Positions 29,331 to 37,610 of a stretch of 64,000 bases of DNA are shown here, piece by piece. Made by a program: the position numbers and the translations under genes. The notes below the pieces were generated by a model that was not told the origin of the DNA, did not search any database, and worked only from the letters and a program-made list of their open reading frames with translations. Source of the DNA: Roseiarcus sp963820095. Its GTDB lineage: Bacteria; Pseudomonadota; Alphaproteobacteria; Rhizobiales; Beijerinckiaceae. Each line of letters opens with the position of its first letter. Position 1 is the first letter of the stretch. Location of the stretch: positions 227,765-291,764 of the forward strand of contig CAWFZA010000013.1 of the NCBI GenBank assembly GCA_963820095.1, read 5' to 3'.

Positions 29331-29542
29331 CGGTTGGACTCTCCCCGGTTCGCGCTCCTATATAGGGCGCGGCAGCCGACTATCCAGGATTTGCGCATCG
29401 GGTCGCTCGGGCGGTAGGATGGCGAGGTCGACGTTGCGCCCGCGCGAGCGCAAGCGTCCGTTCAATGCCGGATTGGCCATTCCTTACCCGCGCGACGGCC
29501 AGCTAAAATCCCCAATCGTATCCTAGCCAAGAAGGCGCCCTG

Positions 29543-30322
29543 ATGACTGCTTCCCGTCTCGTTATTCCCGATCTCGCCGGCAAAAATGTTCTCATCACCG
29601 GCGGCTCGACCGGCATCGGCGCCGCCGTCGCGCGAGGTTTCGCCGAGCAGGGGGCGCGCGTCGCCGTCGGCTATCATTCGAGCGCGGAAAAAGCTCACGC
29701 GCTTGTGAGCGAGATCAAGGCCGCGGGCGGCGAAGCGGTCGCGGTGAAGGGCGACGTATCCGATCCAAAAGCCTGCGCGCAAATTGTCGCCGAAACGACA
29801 AGACGATTTGGCGGCCTCGACGGCCTGATCAACAATGCCGGATTGATGCTCGGGCGAGTCCACTCGCTCGAGGCGAGCGACGAGCATGTGCAGGCGGTGA
29901 TCGATCTCAACTCGCGTTCGATCATTTGGGTGACGCGCGCTGCGAGGCCATGGCTCGAGCGTCAGGGCGGCTTTATCATCAACACGACGTCAATTGCGGC
30001 GCGAAACGGCGGCGCCGGCGGCGCGATCCTCTACGCCGCCGCCAAGGGCTTCGTGTCCACGATCACCAAAGGCCACGCCAAGGAGCTGATCGACAAGAAG
30101 ATTCGCGTCAATGCGGTGTCACCCGGCGTGATTACGACGCCGTTCCAGGAGCGTTATACGAGCCCTGAGGCGTTGGAGACCGTTCGCAAGACGATTCCGA
30201 TAGCCCGGCTCGGAACAGCCGAAGACTGCGTCGGGGCTTACTTGTTCCTCGCCTCCGAGGCGCTCAGCGCCTATGTCGTCGGGCAGATTATCGAGGTCAA
30301 TGGCGGCCAGCTTATGCCGTAG
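29543..30322 (+). CDS. Short-chain dehydrogenase/reductase
   Basis: Intact 259-residue classical SDR. The cofactor motif is LITGGSTGIGAAVA, the NNAG motif is INNAGLMLG, the active-site region is NTTSIAARNGG and YAAAKGFV, and the product ends with IIEVNGGQLMP. The catalytic Ser-Tyr-Lys set is present (Ser in TTSIA, YxxxK as YAAAK). The pattern HSSAEKAH after the second strand suggests NADP preference. Substrate is unknown. It stands alone, divergent from the cyclase gene. Confidence 0.9.
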   Translation: MTASRLVIPDLAGKNVLITGGSTGIGAAVARGFAEQGARVAVGYHSSAEKAHALVSEIKAAGGEAVAVKGDVSDPKACAQIVAETTRRFGGLDGLINNAGLMLGRVHSLEASDEHVQAVIDLNSRSIIWVTRAARPWLERQGGFIINTTSIAARNGGAGGAILYAAAKGFVSTITKGHAKELIDKKIRVNAVSPGVITTPFQERYTSPEALETVRKTIPIARLGTAEDCVGAYLFLASEALSAYVVGQIIEVNGGQLMP

Positions 30323-30378
30323 CGCCGACTTTTAATCCAGTCGGCGAGGCCCGCTCACAAACTCGCCGGCTGGCTCCG

Positions 30379-30654
30379 CTAGTGCCGATATTGCTGGATG
30401 CGGGTGGTCCGAAGGCCGGCCAAGCCGTGACTGTCGATCGAGACTTGCCAGCTCAGAAACTCGTCGACGGTCAACGTATAACGCGAACACGCGTCTTCCA
30501 GCGACAGCAACCCGCCGCGAACCGCGGCGACCACTTCGGCCTTCCGGCGAATGACCCAGCGGCGGGTGCTGGGCGGCGGCAGATCGGCGATCGTCAGGGG
30601 ACTGCCGTCCGGGCCGATGACGTATTTTACTCTCGGCCGCAGCGTTTCACTCAT
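30379..30654 (-). CDS. sciP: SciP, CtrA inhibitor (DUF1153)
   Basis: Small helix-turn-helix protein of 91 residues. I chose the ATG at 30654 (MSETLRPRVKYVIGPDGSPL) because it matches the family start; an upstream ATG at 30696 adds 14 atypical residues. The DUF1153 core reads TIADLPPPSTRRWVIRRKAE then VVAAVRGGLLSLEDACSRYT and LTVDEFLSWQ. In Caulobacter, SciP binds CtrA and prevents it from recruiting RNA polymerase in swarmer cells. A CtrA-box-like sequence lies 56 bases upstream. Confidence 0.93.
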   Translation of the reverse strand: MSETLRPRVKYVIGPDGSPLTIADLPPPSTRRWVIRRKAEVVAAVRGGLLSLEDACSRYTLTVDEFLSWQVSIDSHGLAGLRTTRIQQYRH

Positions 30655-30709
30655 TGGACTCTCACTCAGACGCGTGTCACACAACTTCTGTGACAATAGG
30701 CGAAGCGAT

Positions 30710-30724
30710 TTAAGATTTGCCTAA
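30710..30724. promoter_or_regulatory. CtrA-box-like site upstream of sciP
   Basis: Read toward sciP the sequence is TTAG-GCAAATC-TTAA, a TTAR-N7-TTAA arrangement close to the CtrA consensus TTAA-N7-TTAA. It lies 56 bases before the chosen sciP start, between sciP and the divergent transglycosylase gene. Confidence 0.4.
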
Positions 30725-30904
30725 GCCACCGCTGCAAAAATATACCAATGCATAACCAGGATTATGTGGTGATCCGCGATCGGTCGGGGCAACGCCCGCT
30801 CGCGGAGCCGATAGCCATCGAAGGGTCCTATGCCGCCAACTTTCAACCCTGATTTACCTTTAGCGGTTTCCAAATCCACGACAATGTTTCTGGAGCGCGG
30901 GAAA

Positions 30905-31726
30905 ATGCGAGTAAGGGCTTTGAAGACGGCGTTGGTTTTGATCGCCGCGGCCGCGGCGATCGGCCTCTCGTCCGCGCATGCGGCGGATTGCGGGGAGAGC
31001 GCGGACGGCTTCAACGAATGGCTCGCCTCCTTCAAGCAGGTCGCGGTTCGCAACGGCGTGTCTCAGCAAGTGGTCGATTCCGCCTTGAATGGCGTGACGT
31101 TCGATTCTTCCGTCGCAGCCCACGATCGCGGCCAGAATTTCGGTACGAATTCCGCGGCCTTCGCCGCGCGCCATATCACGCCTCCGCGAGTGAAGAGGGG
31201 CAAGACCATGATGCTGGCCTATGCCGAACCGTTGGATCGAATCCAGCAGCGCTACGGCGTGCCTGGGGCCATCCTGGTTGCGATCTGGGGTCTTGAAACC
31301 GACTACGGCGCCGGTTTGGGCGGCTATTCAACCTTCAGCGCTCTGGCGACGCTCGCCTACGATTGTCGCCGAGCGCAAATCTATCGCGCCGAGCTCATCG
31401 ACGCGCTTATGCTCGTCCAGCGCGGCCTTCTTCGGCCGTCACAGCGCGGCGCCTGGGCCGGCGAAATCGGACAGACCCAATTCATGCCGTCGGCCTACCT
31501 GAAATATGCCGTCAACGCCCAGGGGGGAGGCGGTGGCGACATCATTTCCAGTCCCGCCGACGCGCTTGCGTCCACTGCGAATTTCCTGCGGGCGAAGGGC
31601 TGGAGCCCTGGGGCGGGATGGGATGAAGGCCAGCCAAACTTCAACGCCTTGCTGCAATGGAACTCGTCCCCGGTCTACGCCAAGACAGTGGCGTTGTTCG
31701 CCGACAAGCTGGCGGAGAAAGAATAG
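30905..31726 (+). CDS. Lytic murein transglycosylase, MltB type
   Basis: Exported SLT_2 family enzyme that cleaves peptidoglycan to 1,6-anhydro products. ATG at 30905 follows a GGAGCGCGGG site and gives a signal peptide (MRVRALKTALVLIAAAAAIG, cut near SAHAAD). The catalytic Glu lies in VAIWGLETDYGAGLG (near residue 130). GEIGQTQFMPSAYLKYAVNA and SPADALASTANFLRAKGW follow, all typical. The length, about 273 residues, is shorter than E. coli MltB but normal for Rhizobiales paralogs without a peptidoglycan-binding C-terminal domain. The earlier ATG at 30830 would spoil the signal peptide. Confidence 0.9.
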   Translation: MRVRALKTALVLIAAAAAIGLSSAHAADCGESADGFNEWLASFKQVAVRNGVSQQVVDSALNGVTFDSSVAAHDRGQNFGTNSAAFAARHITPPRVKRGKTMMLAYAEPLDRIQQRYGVPGAILVAIWGLETDYGAGLGGYSTFSALATLAYDCRRAQIYRAELIDALMLVQRGLLRPSQRGAWAGEIGQTQFMPSAYLKYAVNAQGGGGGDIISSPADALASTANFLRAKGWSPGAGWDEGQPNFNALLQWNSSPVYAKTVALFADKLAEKE

Positions 31727-31894
31727 CGCGCGCCGCCGGCTTTTCCTTCTATCGCCTTGATTCAATTCTAATCTGCGGCCAGGATCAGATCTCTTATGGC
31801 GGGGCTGGGCGAATTGGGCTATGGCCTTGCCGGATCGGGCCGGAAGCCCAACATACAGCGCTTGTCTGGGCGTCTTCCCCAGCAACAGGTCGAC

Positions 31895-33049
31895 ATGCTC
31901 GCGCCATCGCTCGCGCCGACTTTGGACGGCGCGCTGAACAGCTTAGGGCTCGACAAGCCCCCCGCCGAAACCCGCGTCGTCGTCGCGATGTCGGGCGGAG
32001 TTGATTCGTCGGTCACCGCGGCGTTGCTGACCGCCGAAGGCTACGACGTGGTCGGCGTCACGATGCAGCTCTATGACCACGGCGAAGCGACACATCGCAA
32101 GGGCGCGTGCTGCGCGGGACAGGATATTCACGATGCGCGCGACATCGCCGCGCGGCTCGGCGTGCCCCATTATGTGCTCGACTACGAGGAGCGCTTTCGC
32201 GAAAAGGTGATCGAGCCGTTCGCGCGAGCCTATGCCGCCGGCGAAACTCCTGTGCCTTGCGTCGCCTGCAACCAGCACATGAAATTCGCCGATCTGTTCG
32301 ACGCCGCCAACGATCTCGGCGCGGATCTGCTGGCGACCGGCCATTATGTCGTCAGCCGTGACGATGGGCGCGGCGGACGGGCGCTTTACCGGGCCGCCGA
32401 CCCCGATCGCGACCAGAGCTACTTTTTGTTCGCGACGACGCGCGCGCAACTCGCGCGCCTGCGGTTCCCGCTGGGAGGCATGCCGAAGGCGCGGGTGCGC
32501 GAACTGGCGCGTGAGTTTGGCCTGACGAATGCCGAGAAGGCCGACAGCCAGGACATCTGCTTCGTGCCGTCGGGACACTACACGCAAATGATCGAGCGGT
32601 TGATGCCGGGCGCTTCCGTTCCCGGCGAGATCGTTCACGCAGACGGTCGCGTTCTCGGACGGCATGGCGGCGTGGTCCACTACACCATCGGCCAGCGGCG
32701 CGGCATTGGCGTCGCGGCGGCCGAGGCGCTCTATGTGATCGGCCTCGACGCAGCCAACGCGCGGGTCGTCGTCGGCCCGCGCTCCTTGCTTGCGGTGACG
32801 CGGCTTAAGCTGCGCGATGTCAACTGGATCGGTCAGGGCTCAATCGGGGCTCTGCCCGATCGCGGATTGTCGATTGCCGCGCGGGTGCGCTCCACGCGTC
32901 CCCCGGCTCCCGCCTTGCTCATGCCTACAGGCGAGGTTGAGTTCGGTGAGCCCGAGAGCGGCGTTTCTCCCGGCCAGGCCTGCGTCTTCTACGATTCCGT
33001 CGATCCCGACGCGCGCGTGCTTGGAGGCGGATTCATCCTACCCGCCTGA
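31895..33049 (+). CDS. mnmA: tRNA-specific 2-thiouridylase
   Basis: Puts sulfur on U34 of Lys, Glu and Gln tRNAs. The chosen start (MLAPSLAPTLDGALNSLGLD) gives 384 residues, near the family norm; an in-frame ATG at 31796 adds 33 atypical residues. The PP-loop is VVVAMSGGVDSSVTAALL. The two catalytic cysteines lie in PVPCVACNQHMKF and DSQDICFVPSGHY. The C-terminal part has YTIGQRRGIGV and the beta-barrel end. The following DUF1192 gene starts 24 bases downstream. Confidence 0.95.
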   Translation: MLAPSLAPTLDGALNSLGLDKPPAETRVVVAMSGGVDSSVTAALLTAEGYDVVGVTMQLYDHGEATHRKGACCAGQDIHDARDIAARLGVPHYVLDYEERFREKVIEPFARAYAAGETPVPCVACNQHMKFADLFDAANDLGADLLATGHYVVSRDDGRGGRALYRAADPDRDQSYFLFATTRAQLARLRFPLGGMPKARVRELAREFGLTNAEKADSQDICFVPSGHYTQMIERLMPGASVPGEIVHADGRVLGRHGGVVHYTIGQRRGIGVAAAEALYVIGLDAANARVVVGPRSLLAVTRLKLRDVNWIGQGSIGALPDRGLSIAARVRSTRPPAPALLMPTGEVEFGEPESGVSPGQACVFYDSVDPDARVLGGGFILPA

Positions 33050-33073
33050 CGATGGAGACGGGAGAGAGATCGC

Positions 33074-33280
33074 ATGGCTGCACTCGACGACGAATCCGTC
33101 TTTGGGGCGAAGCCCAAGCGGAGCCTCGCTCACGAGATAGGCCAGAACATCGACGACTTGTCGGCGCCCGAGCTCAAGGAGCGTATCGCGCTGTTGCGCT
33201 CGGAGATCGACCGGCTGGAGAAGGCGATCGAGGCGCGCCAAGCGACTCGCACGGCGGCGGACTCGGTTTTCAAAATTTGA
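33074..33280 (+). CDS. DUF1192 domain protein
   Basis: Small 68-residue protein: MAALDDESVFGAKPKRSLAH, then NIDDLSAPELKERIALLRSE and a helical IDRLEKAIEARQATRTAAD ending SVFKI. Both DUF1192 motifs (DLS..EL..RI..L..EI.R and the terminal FK) are present. The helix could form a short coiled coil. Conserved in Alphaproteobacteria, function unknown. It lies 24 bases after mnmA behind a GAGACGGGAGAGAGA ribosome-binding region. Confidence 0.85.
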   Translation: MAALDDESVFGAKPKRSLAHEIGQNIDDLSAPELKERIALLRSEIDRLEKAIEARQATRTAADSVFKI

Positions 33281-33304
33281 ACCGTCGCGGTTTTCTGGGC
33301 GACG

Positions 33305-33319
33305 TTAAGAAGCCGTTAG
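33305..33319 (+). promoter_or_regulatory. CtrA-box-like site ahead of candidate sRNA and rcdA
   Basis: TTAA-GAAGCCG-TTAG at 33305-33319, again one base from the CtrA consensus TTAA-N7-TTAA. It lies just before the candidate sRNA and 265 bases before rcdA. Confidence 0.35.
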
Positions 33320-33334
33320 TCCTTATCGTTTATG

Positions 33335-33430
33335 AATCGCGGAGCCCAACAGCAGTCTGAATGGGCGCCTACTCCTTAGTGAACCCTCCCATACCCAAAC
33401 CTTGAAGCCGCCCTTGGGGCGGCTTTTTTT
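33335..33430 (+). ncRNA. Candidate trans-acting sRNA (anti-Shine-Dalgarno type)
   Basis: A gene-free stretch with sRNA layout: a 5' stem (GCCCA 33344-33348 with TGGGC 33362-33366), an unpaired segment holding ACTCCTTAG and CCCTCCCATACCC, able to pair with ribosome-binding sites, and a strong T-tailed terminator at 33405-33430. This order resembles alphaproteobacterial sRNAs of the alpha-r14/suhB kind. Start point is a guess; expression is not shown. Confidence 0.35.
33405..33430 (+). terminator. Rho-independent terminator
   Basis: AAGCCGCCC and GGGCGGCTT pair around TTGG-type loop bases and run into TTTTTTT (33424-33430). It ends the mnmA/DUF1192 transcript and/or the candidate sRNA. Confidence 0.85.
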
Positions 33431-33584
33431 ATCGGGGCGCCGGACGTGGAGCATGGACTTCCCGGTTAACCTTGCTCAATGGTAAATGCCCCGAAACGGC
33501 CCCGCGCAGGCTATTGTGGCTCGGGGCTCCAAAAGGCGGGTTGGTCGTCCGAACGGCGCTGCCTTGGGGTGGGAGTGAGAGCGT

Positions 33585-34133
33585 ATGGGTCACCAGTACG
33601 AAGGACCGAAGCGCAGCTTTGCCGCCACCTTGGCGGCTTCGCCCGCGATTCCGTTCATTCACCGTCTTGCCTCGTCCGGCGCGTTCAAAGACCTCTTTCG
33701 AGAAGGCATGACGCTCGTCGAAGAGGCTGCGTCCTATCTCGATGGTCCGGGCCGCGAAGAGTCGCGTATTCTTCCTCGCCCGACCGCCGTCGCCTATTCG
33801 ACCGAAAGCATGCGCTTGACCACTCGCCTCATGCAGGTCGCCTCCTGGCTTTTGCTGCAACGGGCGGTCAATGAAGGTGAACTCACCTCGGGGCAAGCTC
33901 AGGCCGAACGCGTGCGCGTCAAGCTTTCCCGCGAGGATTATGGCTGCAGGCCGGAGATCTTCGAGCAATTGCCGGAAACCTTGCGGAGTCTCAGTTACCG
34001 CTCGAGGCGCATTCAGGAGCGGGTGATGCATCTTGATCAAAGCCTCATGGTCGCGCATTCGCGTGAGCCTGTGAAAGGGCGATCCGAGGTCGCCTCGCAA
34101 GTCGAGCGACTTCGGGCCGCGTTCTCACCGTAG
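33585..34133 (+). CDS. rcdA: RcdA-family protein (DUF1465), CtrA proteolysis adaptor
   Basis: Protein of 182 residues, wholly DUF1465: PAIPFIHRLASSGAFKDLFR, EGMTLVEEAASYLDGPGREE, STESMRLTTRLMQVASWLLL and QRAVNEGELTSGQAQAERVR. In Caulobacter RcdA is the second-tier adaptor that links PopA and CtrA to the CpdR-primed ClpXP protease. Residues at the dimer helix are conserved here in sequence style. Its presence with SciP within 3 kb is notable. A GGTTAACC motif sits 115 bases upstream. Confidence 0.88.
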   Translation: MGHQYEGPKRSFAATLAASPAIPFIHRLASSGAFKDLFREGMTLVEEAASYLDGPGREESRILPRPTAVAYSTESMRLTTRLMQVASWLLLQRAVNEGELTSGQAQAERVRVKLSREDYGCRPEIFEQLPETLRSLSYRSRRIQERVMHLDQSLMVAHSREPVKGRSEVASQVERLRAAFSP

Positions 34134-34256
34134 CCGGGCGAAAGCCTTTCGACCGGACCCCGATGCGCCCGTTCGGGCGACGATCTATTTCCAAAAGCCT
34201 TGCCTCGACCGCGATTTGGCCGCATTGGTCGGTGACATCTCCGTTTCCCTTCCGCT

Positions 34257-34934
34257 TTGCCGCTCATGCCGCTGATTCCCCAAACGTCGCCCCGCTGCTC
34301 GCTTTATCTCGTCACTCCCCTGCTCACGGCCGCTGACGCCACCGTCTTTCGCGAGCTTTTCGCGGAGGCGCTCGACGCCGCGCCGGTCGCTTGCGCGCTC
34401 GTCCGTCTCGCGCCCGCCTCCGAGGCCCATGCGAAAGCGATCGTGGCGCCGCTCCTTCGTCCCGCCAGGGACGCGGACTGTGCGCTGTTGATTGAAAACG
34501 ACGCCCGGTTGGCGGTCCGGCTCGGCGCAGATGGCGTCCATGTCGCGGGCGCCGGAGAGGATCTTGCCGAGGCAATCAAGAGTCTGAAACCGGAACGGAT
34601 CGTCGGCGTGGGATCCGTGCGCACGCGCGACGAGGCGATGACTGCAGGCGAAATGGGGGCGGACTACGTGATGTTCGGAGAGCCGCATGGGGGTGCGCAA
34701 ACTAGGGGCCTGGCGTCGCTGGTGTCACTCACCGAGCGGGTCGTCTGGTGGGCGCAAATCTTCGAGACGCCGTGCGTCGCCTATGCCGAGACGATGGCGG
34801 CGGCTGGACCGTTGGCCGAGGCTGGCGCCGATTTCGTCGCGCTCGGCGACGCGATATGGAGCAGCTCTTCGCCGGCGGCTGCAGTGCGCGAAGCGCAGGC
34901 CCTGATCGCCAACGTGGGCGCCAGCGCCCCATGA
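34257..34934 (+). CDS. Thiamine phosphate synthase-like protein (ThiE family)
   Basis: Protein of 225 residues with the TIM-barrel of ThiE. LYLVTPLLTAADATVFRELF begins the barrel, CALLIENDARLAVRLGADGV and HVAGAGEDL correspond to the pyrimidine-pyrophosphate side, and VGVGSVRTRDEAMTAGEMGA with YVMFGEPH follow. The canonical phosphate motif is altered (GLASLVSLTERVVWW instead of GL..L). The protein is likely the Rhizobiales 'thiamine phosphate synthase' paralog, whose activity may differ from ThiE proper. Its TGA overlaps the next ATG by four bases (ATGA). Confidence 0.78.
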   Translation: MPLMPLIPQTSPRCSLYLVTPLLTAADATVFRELFAEALDAAPVACALVRLAPASEAHAKAIVAPLLRPARDADCALLIENDARLAVRLGADGVHVAGAGEDLAEAIKSLKPERIVGVGSVRTRDEAMTAGEMGADYVMFGEPHGGAQTRGLASLVSLTERVVWWAQIFETPCVAYAETMAAAGPLAEAGADFVALGDAIWSSSSPAAAVREAQALIANVGASAP

Positions 34935-35926
34935 CGCGGATTGCGCTCGCCTTCGCGCTGGCGCTGGGCTCGGCCAGCGTCGCCCTCGCCCAGGGGACAG
35001 GCGTCCCATCGCCGCTCGCGAGTCCTTCGAACCCCGCTCCCCCCACGGCGGCGCCGCCTCCACTGCCGCCGCGAGCGGACGGGGTGCCGGCGGATCTGGC
35101 CTTTGGGGCCTATCAGCGCGGCAACTTCCTCTACGCCCTGCTGGAGGCCGAGCGGCGTCTCGACGCCAATTCCAAGGACGCGGCGGCAATGACCCTGATC
35201 GGCGAAATCTACCGCGATGGCGCGGCGGTCGCCCGCAGCGATCAGGAGGCTTCGCGCTGGTTTCGGCTGGCCAGCAACCTCGGCGATCCTCAGGCGGCTT
35301 ACGAACTCGGGGCGATGCTGGTTCAGGGCGAGAAGGGCGTGGCGAAAGATCCGGCCGCCGCCAAGGCGCAGTTCGAGCGCGCCGCGGCCAAGAATCATGC
35401 AGGCGCGCTCTACAATCTTGGAGTGATGGCTCTCCAAGGGCTGGACGGCAAGGCGCCCGACTACAACCAGGCGGCGCAATATTTCCTGCGCGCCGCGGAC
35501 GCGGGCGACGACGACGCCGCCTATTCCTACGGCGTCATGCTGCGCGACGGCAAAGGGGCGCCCCAGGATATCGCCGAGGCGGCCCACTGGCTCAAGCGCG
35601 CCTCCGACGACGGCATCATCGCGGGCCAGGTCGAATACGCCATCATGCTGTTCAACGGCGAGGGCGTAAAGAAGGACGAGGTCGGGGCGGCCAAGATCCT
35701 CCTCACCGCCGCCGCCCGCGGCAACCCGATCGCCCAGAACCGCGTCGCTCATCTCTATGCGCGCGGGGAAGCGCTGCCGCGCGACATGGCCAAGGCCGCC
35801 GCCTGGAACAGCTTTGCCAAGGCGGGCGGCCTCAAGGACGACGGGCTCGACGTGCAAACCGCCAATCTGACGCCCGACGAGCGGCAGCGCTTCACCAAGA
35901 TGGTCCGCGACCTCACCGGCTTTTGA
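34931..35926 (+). CDS. Exported Sel1-repeat (TPR-like) protein
   Basis: Protein of 331 residues beginning at an ATGA overlap with the ThiE-like gene. A signal peptide (MTRIALAFALALGSASVALA) and a proline-rich linker precede five to six Sel1-like repeats: AAMTLIGEIYRDGAAVARSD, AAYELGAMLVQGEKGVAKDP, AGALYNLGVMALQGLDGKAP, AAYSYGVMLRDGKGAPQDIA, and EYAIMLFNGEGVKKDEVGAA. These are alpha-solenoid binding surfaces, here probably periplasmic. Function unknown; such proteins often act in envelope biogenesis. Coupling to the ThiE-like gene is seen but its meaning is not clear. Confidence 0.88.
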   Translation: MTRIALAFALALGSASVALAQGTGVPSPLASPSNPAPPTAAPPPLPPRADGVPADLAFGAYQRGNFLYALLEAERRLDANSKDAAAMTLIGEIYRDGAAVARSDQEASRWFRLASNLGDPQAAYELGAMLVQGEKGVAKDPAAAKAQFERAAAKNHAGALYNLGVMALQGLDGKAPDYNQAAQYFLRAADAGDDDAAYSYGVMLRDGKGAPQDIAEAAHWLKRASDDGIIAGQVEYAIMLFNGEGVKKDEVGAAKILLTAAARGNPIAQNRVAHLYARGEALPRDMAKAAAWNSFAKAGGLKDDGLDVQTANLTPDERQRFTKMVRDLTGF

Positions 35927-36119
35927 CGCCGTGCTCGGCTTTCCGGGTTCTCTTCCAGAGGTCCTCGCGGTGGGCGGTTTGCGCGGCCGAAGGTGCGCCG
36001 CGCGCCGGATCCGAGAGACGATTTTTCACGCAGCCTGACGCGCGGAAGCGCTCAGGATGTTGAACCTTTCTTCATCATTGGCGCGCGAAATAGCCCCCAG
36101 TCTCCCGACCAAGAGGGCT

Positions 36120-36503
36120 ATGATGTCGTCGCGCCTCTGGCTTGCCGTCGCATTCGTTCTCGCCTTCGGCGCCACGCCGGCTCGCGCCGAGACGAGTTTG
36201 ATCGCGGTCATTCTCGACCAGGCCAGGATCGCCCGGCTGCCCGCGGGCACGGCGACCCTCATCGTCGGCAACCCGATGATCGCGGACGTGACCACGCTCA
36301 AGGACAACAATACGATGATCATCACCGGAAAGGGTTTCGGTCAGACGAACCTGATCGCGATCGACGCCACCGGGTCGCTTATCGAGGAGGAGCAAATTCA
36401 GGTCGTGCCGGCGAGGACGGTGCTGGTCCTGCAGAACGGAAGCTCCAGGATTTCCTACGCCTGCAATCCCGCCTGCATGCCGACGGTTCAACTCGGCGAC
36501 GAC
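36120..36503 (+). CDS. Pilus assembly protein N-terminal domain protein, truncated at the junction
   Basis: A short exported protein interrupted at its 3' end. The ATG at 36120 follows AAGAGGG and gives a signal peptide (MMSSRLWLAVAFVLAFGATP). The RcpC/CpaC secretin N-terminal (BON-like) domain is clear: ILDQARIARLPAGTATLIVG, NPMIADVTTLKDNNTMIITG and KGFGQTNLIAIDATG. The last family-like residues are YACNPACMPTVQLGDD; the homologous stand-alone proteins continue some 20-30 residues more. After 36503 the frame reads unrelated sequence. Stand-alone versions of this domain are frequent in Rhizobiales beside Flp pilus genes. Confidence 0.8.
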
Positions 36504-36510
36504 CTACCAG
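36492..36510. other. Junction between alphaproteobacterial and actinobacterial sequence
   Basis: Left of this point the reading frame is a Rhizobiales pilus-domain protein; right of it, in another frame with no start codon, is the middle of an actinobacterial hydrolase. Both genes are cut at the same place and base composition rises to the right. No insertion sequence, integrase, tRNA or repeat lies at the boundary. Confidence 0.75.
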
Positions 36511-37251
36511 GCGGCGCAGCTGGAGGAGCAACTCACACCATACGGCGTAGGTCAATTCCTGGGCGGCGTGCTCGCACCACTGCGGACGCTGACGTTCTGG
36601 CAGATGAAGCGGCGCGCCTGCCAGTTCGGAGAGACCGGAGCAGGGGCGCTCCTGCGTCGGCTACAGGTGAGCGCCCCAGCCAACCGGCCAGTGCGTTTTC
36701 ACCTGATGGGCCACAGCTTCGGTTGCATCGTCGTGTCGGCCTGCGTGGCAGGTGCACCGGGTACGAATCGGCCCGCGTCGACTCGCTCACTTTGGTGCAG
36801 GGCGCGCTATCGCTGTGGTCGTACTGCTCCCGGATCCCGGTGCTCCCGGAGCGTAGAGGCTACTTTCACCGGCTCGTGTCAGAGCGGCTCGTGCGCGGGC
36901 CCGTCGTAGCAACCATGTCGATACATGATCGGGCGGTGGGGTCGTTCTACTCCGCTCGGCGCCGGGGTCGCGCGTCAGGTGGAGTTCGCGCCCGGTGAGC
37001 TGCCGAAATATGGCGGCATCGGCACGTTCGGCGCACGTGGGCCGCTACCCGCGGTGAAGGACCTTGCCGTCCGTGGACTCGACGAGCCTTACGACTTGCA
37101 CTGCGGCGTCGTCTACAACGTTGAGTGCAGCCCTGTCATCGCCCACGGCAGCGGACCGTCCGGTGCACACAGCGACATATGCCATCCCGAGATCGCGCAC
37201 CTCGTCTGGTCCGCAATGCGGTCGGCCATGCTGGCCCCGCAACGATATTGA
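36502..37251 (+). pseudogene. Alpha/beta hydrolase fragment (5'-truncated, two frameshifts)
   Basis: Coding begins without a start at the junction: TYQAAQLEEQLTPYGVGQFL, then VRFHLMGHSFGCIVVSACVA with the serine-nucleophile elbow GHSFG. Frame changes near 36780 and near 36950 are needed to continue through RVDSLTLVQGALSLWSYCSR, IHDRAVGSFYPLGAGVARQ and YDLHCGVVYNVECSPVIAHG, where the catalytic His could lie in the following SDICHPEIAHLV. The N-terminal portion that should hold the oxyanion strand is absent. It is an actinobacterial gene truncated by the junction; the inner breaks may be sequence errors. Confidence 0.65.
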
Positions 37252-37610
37252 ATGGCACCAGAACAAAGGTGGAGCCGCTAATTCACCTCTGTCGGTCTGA
37301 GCGGTATCTGCTCTCTCCAATCGGCGCGGCTGACGAATGCGGGCGACGGCCGCCCTGCGCAGAGAATGCTCTATTCGCAATCGCATGGATCGGTCTATGT
37401 CGTAGTGGGTAACCTCTGTATGGTTTTACCCAGCGCACCTCTGTAGATTCGTCGCTCGGGGTAGGCGTGCCACAGACGGCCTTGACGTCGTCCGCGGGGC
37501 GACCCATAATTGCTAGCGCCCGGGGAATGGGGGAGCCCCTTTGCACCTCGACCTTCCGGCCCAGGGCCGGGCGCGGGATACTCATTGCGGGCATCGAGGG
37601 AGGGGACGCG
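37252..37610. other. Intergenic region without recognised gene
   Basis: About 360 bases. Frames on both strands have no family resemblance. GAGGGAGGGGACGCG at the right end is the ribosome-binding region of the next gene. Confidence 0.4.

Noticed and set aside
36502..37251. Horizontal transfer of an actinobacterial island into the alphaproteobacterium
   Set aside because: No mobility gene, tRNA or direct repeat at the boundary, both genes are cut, and no alphaproteobacterial sequence returns by 64 kb. A chimeric contig is simpler.
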